From Eretmocerus hayati (Eukaryota; Arthropoda; Insecta; Hymenoptera; Aphelinidae): a DNA stretch of 64,000 nt. Numbering within the stretch: the first letter of the stretch is position 1; each line of letters opens with the position of its first letter. Where the stretch lies: NCBI GenBank assembly GCA_029851415.1, contig CM056743.1, positions 79,564,186 to 79,628,185 of the forward strand. The letters are read 5' to 3'. Position numbers and translations under genes: made by a program. The notes below the pieces were generated by a model. That model saw nothing but the letters and a program-made list of their open reading frames with translations, did not search any database and was not told where the DNA came from. Shown here one piece after another: positions 33,222 to 42,725 of the stretch.

Positions 33222-34384
33222 GCAATTTCAATTTTTTGATTGCAATTTTGATTGCAATTTCAATTTTGATTGAAATTGCAACCATACTGTGTATTTTCAT
33301 TCACACAGACCTCAGTCCTCTACGATCGAGTTCAAGATCAATCAAACTTAGTATTCAAACAATTGAGGACGATTCCAAGTTTCAAATTCCAAATGGAAGA
33401 TTTTCGTCCTACCTTATGCATGAACTAACTAGCTTTATACCCAGATTTGACACTTTGGCCATTAAGTACTCAGCGCTTTAATATGATGCATCCAAGCTCG
33501 ATGGGAACACCAAGATCGTTTTCAAAAAGACAAAATACGTAGGGAAACACAGTTCCACGAGTGATCAAGGTTCATTCAAATGCTCCTCTCAACAGCACAA
33601 CGATTAGAATGGATTCAGGCGTTTCCCGGAAGAGTGTGGTTTTATCGCCAGCATCGGTATCTCGCGATTTACAAAGACCCTTAACCCTTGAGGCCTAAAA
33701 GGACCTCGTTTTTAGTTTCTACGGATGAAAATACATAGGGAAAGGTCGTTGATATGACGACTCAGGCGAAGGAAATAGTCTGCGCTCTACCGCACCACTT
33801 TGGAAAGGACCATCAGAATGTCACGTTCTTCTTGATTTTCTCAAGGTCTCTTAAGCTCTTGCTCCATCACAAAATCTCATTCCTCGGCATTTTGGAGTAG
33901 ACTTTCCTCATTCAAACGCAAAATAGGGCAAACTGTAGAAGCCTAAACGTAACAATTGGGCCAGAGTTCCATTTGTCAAATGGCTACATAACGCGTAACC
34001 TCTCCATGATCGCGGATGAAATAACGTGAGGAAAAGGTCGCAAAACCTTCTTCAGTAGATTTACAATCAATTTGGTCCACGTAACTCAAATAGGACGTAC
34101 TTGAGCTCATTTTATTGGGTTTGGAACAAGCTTCAAAAGTAACTGAAGCACGTTCCAAAACGTGGAGATGCACCGAAGTTTCATGCAAAATGATAGCGAA
34201 AAAGGGTCGAAAAACACGTTTTTCTCCACTTTTCTTAACTTTTGAGGCTCTTGCTCCATCTGAAAAACTCACTTTTGAGCATGCAGCGAAAAAATTACCG
34301 TAGTTTTTTATCAAAAGACTGAAATTTCACTAGCGCGAAGCGATTCTCGAGAAAAATTGATTTTCGGCCCACCCTAGTATATAC

Positions 34385-35245
34385 TTCCTCGCATTATGCA
34401 AGTGGTTTCTTGAAGCACTGCGTGAGCGATCCAGCCTAAATTGCTCGAAATTGCAAGACATCTCGTCAATCCAAGCGCGAAAGTTGTTACTGGGTATCTA
34501 TCGGAGTGAATTTCGCAATTCGCACGGCGCAGCGCGCGCCAGACTTTTTCTCACGGGTGTGAAATGATTATTGATTTTTTGTGGCGACCACGGAAATCGT
34601 CTGCTGAGCATTATTGTTCAAGCTGCATAATCCCCCACCACGTACTCTACCTATTACTAGATATATTTTAGTGTCTACCACCCTGGCGATGATGATCCAA
34701 AGATCACACCTACCCTCAAGCTTCTGTGAAGTCATGTTAGTCCCTAAGTCTTGAAATTAAAGATTAATGTTTCATTGAAACGGCTCTTAGGTGTCAGTAT
34801 CTCAAGTCTAGGAGCCGTTTTAATGAAATATTCATCTCTAATTTCAAGACTTGGAGACCAGCACAACTCGACTTGCAGAAGCTTGAGGGTACGTGTGATT
34901 TTAGGGGATCATAGTCACCAGACTGGTGAACACAAAAGCTTATCTTGTAATAGGCAGAGTACGCGGCGGGGGATTATGCAGCCTGATCGAAAAAATACTC
35001 AGCCGACGATTTCCGTGGTCGCCACAAAAAGTCAATGAATATTCTACATCCGCGAGAGGGAATATCTCGCGCGTACTGCGCCATGCGAACGACGAAATGT
35101 TCACTTCAATAGGTACCCTCATGCAAAATAACACAAACCGATACGAGGAATCGTCATCCAGCGTGTGCGAGTTCCGCCGCGGCTTTTTACACCCTTTCTG
35201 AATGCCGAAAGAAACAACTTCGTAAGCGATAGCTTCACCCAAGCA
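34385..35245. repeat. Old imperfect palindrome, arms about 400 bp
   Basis: Centre near 34803. The best-matched parts are TTTTTGTGGCGACCACGGAA (left) against its complement near 35010, and GCATAATCCCCC against GGGGGATTATGC. Decay is greater than in the other foldbacks. It abuts the preceding element. No gene. Confidence 0.7.
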
Positions 35246-36029
35246 GAATCGTCTTAACCCACCAATGAGCACCGGGAACGAGAAAAGACTCGACTGATCG
35301 AAGATTTCTTGAGAAAGAAAGATGATTGTATTAGTTATACATTGTTACGGGATACGTTGGCCTCACGGTAGCTCTGTGAGCTGAAAATCGCATCGGAATC
35401 GAAACAAAAGGGCACCGAGGCAAGTGTATGTAGAATGCTTGACCTTTGCGGATCTCAATTGGAAGTGAGCTTGTGAGTTATTAAATTCTGGACATACTTC
35501 TTGCATGAGCACAAGTTGAGGTGTTTTTTTTTGCTCAGTGGTGTATAGTCTAATTGACAGCTGGTTTGCAGATTCAGTAGAGATTCCCCTGCTTCAAGCA
35601 CTGCTCGGTTCGTTCAAGACCTCACTCACTTTGTTAATAATCGCAGGTCTTGGTTTTGATGTATCTAACACTTTTAGGAACATTCGAGACAATAACCTGG
35701 TCGCGTATCTGAATTATACAAAGCCTGTGCTTCCTCAAGAATGCTAAAATACTGATCTCAGAGATGTTGACGTGTCGAACAAACGACCAAGACTGAATGA
35801 CAAGATCGGGAGGGCAATAATATGCTGGCTCTGGTAGTCAAGACAAGCCGACAAGTCGTAGCCCGCAAAATCACGGTGATGACGCGCGCGCTCCGTTTAC
35901 ATTCTGATACTGATAACTCAAGTGGCTATGAGGTATCATGTGTTCTATACATGTAGAGATATATCGGCTCTATGTCTGCGTTTGCATCGCATATTTTTCG
36001 TCGCGACAACTGCGCACAATTGATTCAAA
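35246..36029. other. No gene recognised; left flank of virus element B
   Basis: The + strand ORF 35538-35747 has no recognisable domain. The terminal inverted repeat of element B should lie hereabouts, but I cannot match one to the right side (60150-60400). Confidence 0.35.
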
Positions 36030-36195
36030 CTGGACTCGTGGGAAATTAGAACAACTGCAGTCAATGGAAGGCGTAATATTCCAGAGTCTTTGTTGAATTC
36101 CCTTCAAATTCCTTGTTTTTCCCAGAGCCGTGAGCATTTCCTGTAAATTCCCTTCGGTTCTTATGTTTTCCAGAGTCTGGACACCCTGTAAAAAA
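36030..36195 (-). repeat. Fragment of a CAGGGTGTCC-terminated interspersed repeat
   Basis: Read on the - strand from about 36192: CAGGGTGTCCAGACTCTGG followed by GGGAATTT/GGGAATTC blocks. Insect genomes hold many short repeats with this type of end; this one is degenerate. Confidence 0.4.
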
Positions 36196-36939
36196 TTTCT
36201 ATGACTCACTGAGTACCATAAAGAAGAGCCTCTTCCACGTATTCTATATCTCGATCTAGAATGTCTCCTTCGAGAATGCGGCGAAGGAGATCTCATTTCC
36301 AGCGATTCCGACGAGGATTATGATATGAATGAGCAGACTTGTACCACTGATTTTATGGCTGATGAGTGTGATGAGGAACCCGAGCACGATGAGTGATTTG
36401 TTCTCGAGGAATTTCGATTGGAAAAGAGGACTCATTTGGAGCGTGCAGCGTTTCGTAGGCACTTACCCTACTCATTGGGCTATTATTATTTACATCGTTG
36501 TGACGAGAGCAAATGCTATTACGAGCGCCATCGCGGGAGTTATTGTATTAGAAATTTCGCACGAGATCTCGAGCGTCTTGCTCAGGACATCGAGCATGTG
36601 AGTAGAGAAAATACAATATTCTTTTCATCTGAATATTTTCACATGAATATATATTCATATTTGACGTGCGCCCTTTTTATCTTCCCATGAAAAGTCACGC
36701 CGCTAGTATTTTAATATTCAAAAATAATCAATATATCTCGCGAACGGACCACATATGAATGAGAGGTGAATTTTACACGTAAAATCATAGTCGATAAGGA
36801 TTGTAATTATGCATATTTTTACAACAAAAACCACACGGACAACACCCGCGACAACACATACAAAATGTGAATAATATAACGCTATTTTTTTAGTCAGGAG
36901 CAAATTCAGATTCCAAGAAAATCTTAACGATATTTTATA

Positions 36940-37215
36940 AGTAACGCTATGCTCAGTTACTCCGTCGCAAAATCGCAACATGTAACCCACGGAAGCGTTT
37001 CATAACATTAGAGATGTACTACTATACGGCGTTACACCCATTGCCTTTTCACGGGAGTAACTCATTATCGCGTTACTCATGTAAAGACGACCTGACGCTA
37101 CGTGGCGTTACGGACATTATATGTACGCTAGGGTTAACGCTGCTTATCGTTACATGTAACGCATCGAGATAACGTCTCGGTGCGTTACAGCACCCGGAAC
37201 ACCGCGATGTAACGC
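36940..37215. promoter_or_regulatory. Cluster of GTAAC/GTTAC motifs
   Basis: About ten copies of GTAAC or GTTAC in 275 bp, several as GCGTTAC/GTAACGC and one as the palindrome GCGTTACATGTAACGC-like GTTACATGTAACGC at about 37149. They lie directly upstream of a TATA box, as a regulator-binding cluster would. Confidence 0.5.
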
Positions 37216-37250
37216 AAATACGCGTAAGCAAAGTAGGATAGATGGCTAGA

Positions 37251-37260
37251 GTATAAATAG
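37251..37260 (+). promoter_or_regulatory. TATA box candidate
   Basis: GTATAAATAG in a GAG-TATAAATAG context, 35-75 bp downstream of the GTAAC motif cluster. About 30 bp downstream (near 37285) an AGTC initiator-like sequence occurs. It could start transcription of the downstream polymerase part (first ATG 37908) or belong to an unrelated insertion. Confidence 0.5.
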
Positions 37261-40200
37261 AACACCTCCGAATGCAAAAGGACAGTCTTCTAACACTCGT
37301 GCGACCGTTCACGAACCTCGTCTCTTCGATCAAGCCACGCCGTCGCCGGACGGCCGTGCGCGCCGCGATCCGTATCTGGTGAAAGTGATCGAGAGTCTTC
37401 CCGTGCTCGCTGCTGCCGGCCCCAGCATCCGGAACGGCATGCCCGCGCTTTACGCGAGCAAACCCGCGAATCGTACCCCTCACGATTCGTGGGGATGTGT
37501 GTGAGTGTGCGCCGCGTGGCAAAGTGAACAAACGATCGCTACCATTGTACGAGGCTGAGAGACCGCATTTTTTAACGAATTCACCTGTGTCAGTGTCAAA
37601 ATTCCATTCGTCACCCCACCTGCCATCCTATGTCATATATTTGATTCAAGACGACAACCGAGAACTTTCCCCTTAAAAAGAATCGGCTATTTCCTAATTG
37701 CACTAAATTTATCGACGAGAAACATATCGAGGCAGCAGTCAACGGCAGAGCAGAAACTTGCAGCAGGAACCAGCGACGAGTCATCGATTTACCGTCCTTT
37801 GGCATTTTTTTTCAACCTACCGAATTTCCTCGTTTTCAATCAGCTCTTCAAGCACACACTCGCTCATATTATATTCACAGGGAATCGATAATTCAGCTCC
37901 AATCAAAATGACGGAGCAGGATGAAAAGGACTACGAATCAAAAAATATTTGTCATTTTTGCGAAAGAGGAATCGTCGATCCTTCGGATAAAATGCCGACC
38001 ACAATCACAGAGGCGAGGGTGCCTATCGAGGCGTTGCCGATCGAATTTGCAATCTTTGCTGTGTCGATCCGCCCACTGCTGTGATCGCCATCCATAACTC
38101 AGCAATGTATGATACGCATTTATTAATCAGAGATATTTGCAACGTGATCCCAGGCACAGTGACTTTGATACCCGTAACATCTGAGAAGTATATATCATTC
38201 ATGGAACACATGAAAATTTCGAAAATACGCTTCTATTTCATCGATTCAATCGAGTTTTTGAATGAGAGTATAGAGAAATTAGCTCCCTCGATCCCCGATG
38301 ATAATATGCATTATTTGAAGAAGAACATCGCCTACGGATTGCGTTGATACGCTAGTGCATCAGAAAAGCATAAAATTCTTCAATTATTGAGGAAGAAAGG
38401 CGTTTTCCCCTATGACTATATAAAATCCATGAAAACGTTTGACGAAAAAGAGCTGCCAACCCGAGATAAATCTTTTAATACTCTCACAGATAGTCATATT
38501 ACGGAGGATATGTACGAGCATGCTCAAGAAGTTTGGCGCATGATGAAGTGCAAAGATCTGTGGGACCATTCCGATTTGTATCTGAAAATCGATGTGCTCT
38601 TATTATGTGACATATTTGAGGATTTTAGAGATATGTGTATGAATTATAAATTAGATCCTGCTCATTATTTCACTTTACCGTCTTTTGCAATGAGTGCAAT
38701 GTTGAAGATGACGGGTGTCACATTAGAATTGATTACCGACGTTGAAATGATGCTATTCGTGGAGAGAGGCATGCGAGGAGATCTAACGCTCCGCCCAAAG
38801 CGCTACTCAAAGGCCAATAATGAGTATCTCGAGAATTATAACGAGAATCAGTCCTCAAAATACATTTTTGAATGTGACATGAACAACATGTATGGGACTG
38901 TAATGGGGGGTCTCATGCCCCGTTGCTGGATTCAAATTTCTCGAAAATTTATCGAGCTTCAATGTTCGAGATATCCCGGCAGATTCGGATATTGGATATT
39001 TGCTCGAGGTTGATCTCGAATACCCGCGGCATTTACACAATAGGCATGCTGATCATCCATCCTCCCCCGAGGAACGATGCCCGCCATATGCAATTGATAG
39101 AAAATTTACCAGATAAATGACAACTTTGTATGATAAGAAAAAATATGTCATTCATTACGGAAATTTGAAACAAGTTTTGGAGCATGGCATGATTTGTACA
39201 CAAAGTTGGAGAGTTCTTCAATTTGAGCAATTAAATTGGCTAAAAAGTTATGTGGAGTTCAACACAGTGATGCGTCGAGCATCATGTAGTCCATTTGAAC
39301 GAAGTCTGTACAAACTTACCGTGAATTCAATATTTGGAAAGTTGATCGAAAATGTGAGAGGTCGAGTCTCTGTCAAGCTTATATCTGAGTTGGAGGGACC
39401 CCGAGGCATCGAACGAGCAGTTTCTGATCCCCTATCCAAAAGAATTGTGGTTTTTGGTGAGAATTCGGTGACATGCGAGAGAAGCCGCCCATTTGCCTAT
39501 CTCTGCAAGCCGATTGTAGTTGGCCGAACCATTTTGAAGCTATCGAAACGATTAATGTATGAATTCTATCATGATTACATGCTAAATCAATTTGATGGAA
39601 AAGAGGGTGATTCCTGCAAAATTTTATATGCACATACTGATGCCTTCTACCTCGAGCTGGTCTGTGCCGATGTTTACGTTGATATAATCAAGCGGGATTG
39701 TTCTGAGGGATTCGATACGTCAAATTTCCCCATGCCAAACCCTAATGGCATCGTCCAAATGAATGGTCAACGATTGAAATATATGGAAAATTGGTGGTAG
39801 ACCAATCAGAGAGTTTGTGGGATTATGTTCCAAAATGTATACGATTCGCACTGATTCGGACGGGGAAGAATATAAGAAAGCAAAGGGAGTTAAGAAATGC
39901 GTTCTGAAAAATAGGCTCACATTCGATGATTATAAATCATGCTTATTCGATCACGAAGTCTTCATGAGTGAGCAACGACATATAAAAACTGGAGTACACA
40001 ACGTTTTGAGTATTGTAGGAAAAAAAGCCCTCGCACCTATTGATCACAAGAGATATACTTTACAAATAATATCGACACTTTGCTATGGGGTCATCGAGAT
40101 ACACCGATGTCATTTGCGAAAAAATCATCTTTTGAATCCGATAATATGGAATGAATATGTAAAAACTCTCTGAATGAATGAAGAATGGATGGAAATAATG

Positions 40201-40312
40201 CGTATTTCCATTACATCCTAGTGATACAAAGACTCAGAATATTTTTCAAACATTTTATTTGCAGTTTCAAAGATACATTTACAACTTGATTATTCAGCAA
40301 TACGTATGTGTA

Positions 40313-41729
40313 TTACAATTTGTTTTCCAAATTATTATTCATCATTGTTTCAATTCTGTTGAGAACATCGGCGTCGCCGGCTTTGTACTGCTCAATGAGC
40401 TTGTCCATCGCGCGGAGATCGTCTCTTAACTCATTTTTCACAGTCGTTTCCAACGCAATAATTTTTTTCTCCAAACGATCGAGGAATTCTTTGATACTCT
40501 CATCCTCGACTGTTAGATTGATCTTTATGGTCACTGTCTCATTATTGGCCGAGTCTATACTAGTCCATATCTAATCGAAATCTGCTCGCACGATTTGATA
40601 AGTTGAATCTACATTCGCAAAATCTTCCCGCAAACGATCCTCAAGGTTCTAACACTTGGCATCAATTGTAAGAACATTCGGCACTTTGCGATTGTTTATG
40701 AGATTCTCCAAATTTCGGCTTTGTTCTTCAACCCAAAATTTCATTTCCACTACATCTTTCTGAGTTCTTTTGAAATATATCAAAAAATCCTCGAAACGGG
40801 TGTCAAATGTTCCCTCGATTTTGTTCATTCGTATCAAATTTTCCTCCACGTCGAGAAATTCTTGTTTCGGAGATTCATTGTGCTCACGTATCAAGCGTGC
40901 AATAGTCGAAGTCATATCTTTTGTCAAAAGATAATCAATCTCGAGATCTCTCAATTCATTCTCATTTACCGCATTCTTCTTTTTAAAATCGTGTTCAATG
41001 TTTTTCAATTCATGTAAGCGCAAATCCATTGCTGCTCGAGCGTTGTTTATTTCAAATTTGAATCTTGACATATTTTGAGCTGATTTCGAAGATTGAGAAT
41101 CATATTCGCTCAGTTCAGGAATCAGGCCATCTTCGGTCGCATTCATAGAAAGATTCACAATTTCAACAGTTTTTCTCATTATTTTTGTCTCGCTCTCATT
41201 GAGATCATCGAAGAATTGGTTTGCAATGTCATTGATGGCGAGATCTTTCTGTATCTCTTGAGCCAAATTCATTGATTCAGATATCTGATGACCATATCGC
41301 CCCATAATCGCGTAAATCATCGATTGCAAAAACAGCTTGATTTTTGAAAACATGTTCATCGAGCTTTGATGAGTTTCTAGAATGAGAAATCATGAAATTC
41401 AGAATTTCTTATCAAAAAATGTATCATCAAGCTCACATACCTCGAATTATTGGATCGAACATTTTTTCCTGGCTATCCCTTATTGACGCTGCTGCTGATG
41501 ATGGCAAAGACTCGCTCGCGATAGTCTGCGTATGATTATCACGTGGATGTGGATTTTCAGTAGGCGAAAGAGTAGATATGCTAGGAACTTGATCGCTCCC
41601 TCTCGATTTGTTTGCATCGCCTTCCATATTTTCAAGAGAATTCAATGTGACCGCACGAATAACTGAAGATTTGAACTCGTCGAAAGATGAGGGACAAGTG
41701 CTGAATTGTCGGGAGAGGCGATATCTCAT
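40313..41729 (-). pseudogene. Long coiled-coil protein gene, element B, two exons
   Basis: Exon 1 runs from ATG 41729 to 41441, then a 64-bp GT-AG intron (41377-41440), then exon 2 to 40313. Exon 2 is one frame broken by two TAG codons, at 40649-40651 and about 40570-40572; the three open pieces are in the same frame. Total length without the intron is about 450 codons. The middle (41359-40649) is largely heptad-like helix (for example RLHELKNIEHDFKKK, NLIRMNKIEGTFDTRFEDF), and the end continues so (ESIKEFLDRLEKKIIALE). It begins ATGA-overlapped with the stop of the upstream gene (41726). I do not recognise a family; a rod or fibre-like structural protein of the element is a guess. Confidence 0.6.
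41377..41440 (-). other. Predicted 64-bp intron in the coiled-coil gene
   Basis: Donor CGAG|GTATGTGAG and acceptor CTCATTCTAG|AAAC on the - strand. It links two ORFs in phase and lets exon 1 avoid the stop that follows the donor. Size fits insect introns. Confidence 0.65.
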
Positions 41730-42725
41730 ATTATGTGGCCCCCACCTCGCAGCTCGTCGAGAATTTCTAATATCTGAAAGAGAAGTTTCGTGTATAATAC
41801 CAATGCCAACGCAATCTGTAGCAACTCACGTCGTTGTCGAGACCTGTATTACCCACCTCGCTAGATCGAATTAATAACTCCAGCCGCTCAACTAATTCAT
41901 TTGGATCGTTGTAATGGAGAAAATCCGGATAGCTATTCCGATGTATAATCATCTGTCCTGCCTTCTGTCGTAATAGTTGCCCTACATGACGCAGACCACC
42001 TCCTTTTTTGTAATTGCTGCGCGTTGAAACGTTCCTTCCTCTGGGCCCTAGCTCAAAAAGAGGCTTGATGATTCGCGTGTCTTTCAAGCTGCGACTGCTC
42101 TTAACTCTGCCGCAAATTTTGTGGATTGCCTTGTAAGCCGATGATGCCTCCAAAATTAGTGCATATTTATGCGAATCTTCTTGAGTATAGCTGCCCTGCT
42201 CGAGAATTTTTCTGAACAACAATTCAAAAAGCCCCCTCGTTGCCTGGAGCTTGAGATTATCGCCTATGACAATTTGATCTGAGCCCTTGGCAATCCTGAA
42301 AGTTTTCCTTCCAATCTCGGATATTCCTCTCTAGGCGTGGAACTTTCTGGTGTTTCCATGAGCCCAATCGCATCCTGAGCCGCAGCAGCCTCATCCACCT
42401 CGTTCTTTATTCCAAAAATATCCTCCCCTTGTGGCTGCAGCTGAGCAGCGGCCTCTGTTTTTGCAAACTCCTCCAAAGGATCCACAATAGTCCTCAAATG
42501 TTCCATCTTTTTCAGCTCTGAATCAATTCTACCGATCTTGAGAGCTCGATGTTGCTTCCTAATAATATCGCTCACTCTGACAATTTCCCGTTCTATAACA
42601 CTTGACAATTTCTCCTTTGAAGCCCGTCTCCCGACTGGTATTGCAATTTTCTGCCTACCTCTTCTTTGGTTCGCAAATTGCAATGCTTTTCCCCGCTTGC
42701 GCGATGACTCCTTTTTTCTCCCCAT
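41726..42725 (-). pseudogene. Conserved element protein of unknown function (PNELV family), element B
   Basis: Begins at ATG 42725 with a highly basic, helical N-terminus (KKESSRKRGKALQ, then EREIVRVSDIIRKQH). After a frameshift near 42290 it continues with VIGDNLKL and GLFELLFRKIL, then YNDPNELVERLELLIRSSE. A 56-bp intron (41774-41829) precedes the last 16 codons. I know this combination (basic helical start, GLxELLF, DPNELVxRLxLL, EELR end) as a very widespread uncharacterised protein of arthropod and cnidarian Maverick-type elements. The function is unknown to me. It follows the ATPase gene on the same strand, and its stop TGA overlaps the next ATG. Confidence 0.75.
41774..41829 (-). other. 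Predicted 56-bp intron in the PNELV-family gene
   Basis: Donor AACGAC|GTGAGT and acceptor CTCTTTCAG|ATATTAG on the - strand. Unspliced, the frame runs into unrelated residues; spliced, it gives a short C-terminus with the ILxELR-type ending expected of the family. Confidence 0.8.

Larger units (their letters stand above)
29174..34384. mobile_element. Foldback element with about 1-kb arms, host of a Penelope-like insertion
   Basis: Left arm about 29174-30201, right arm about 33285-34384. Both ends read (GTATA)TACTAGGGTGGGCC in inverted orientation, with TA dinucleotides at the borders as in Tc1/mariner-type elements; that class is inference. ORFs 29168-29458 (+) and 33976-34314 (-) are the same arm sequence. 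The original centre was the ATTGCAATTTCAATTTT-like repeat at 33222-33285. The Penelope-like element entered the left arm near the centre. Confidence 0.85.
36598..37880 (+). other. Candidate 1283-bp GT-AG intron in the polymerase gene
   Basis: Donor CAT|GTGAGT at 36598 and acceptor TTATATTCACAG|GG ending at 37880. Joining the flanks keeps the reading frame and continues the polymerase without loss of family positions that I can see. The alternative is a mobile insertion with no visible target duplication. The interior contains a cluster of GTAAC/GTTAC motifs, a TATA box and a - strand ORF (37073-37531) that I do not believe. Confidence 0.55.
36397..40173 (+). pseudogene. Protein-primed DNA polymerase B, element B (decayed, split)
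   Basis: Replicative polymerase of Maverick-Polinton/adintovirus elements. The N-terminal piece to 36597 has HLPYSLGYYYL and ERHRGSYC. The next piece starts at 37881 with a CHFCERG finger block, then DHNHRGEGAYRG in a shifted frame, the IHNSAMYDTHLLI region, and a long part with LRKKGVFPYDYI, HITEDMYEHAQ, DLYLKIDVLLL, ERGMRGDL and the DMNNMYG palm block. Then follow TTLYDKKKYVIHYGNLKQ, YKLTVNSIFGKLIENVRGR, and the C-terminal AKGVKKC region ending near 40173. Breaks: frameshifts near 37993, 38925 and 39785, and in-frame stops at 38345 and 39114. An upstream in-frame TGA at 36394 suggests further loss at the start. The second palm aspartate motif reads YAHTDAFYLEL, so one of its two metal-binding Asp positions is His. 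The 36598-37880 gap is a candidate intron. Confidence 0.85.

Noticed and set aside
35538..35747. 69-codon ORF upstream of the polymerase
   Set aside because: No similarity I recognise to any Maverick/adintovirus gene and no start context; left unannotated.
37073..37531. 152-codon Arg-rich - strand ORF
   Set aside because: Arises from GC-rich sequence antisense to the TATA-box region; no domain, and it lies inside the candidate intron.
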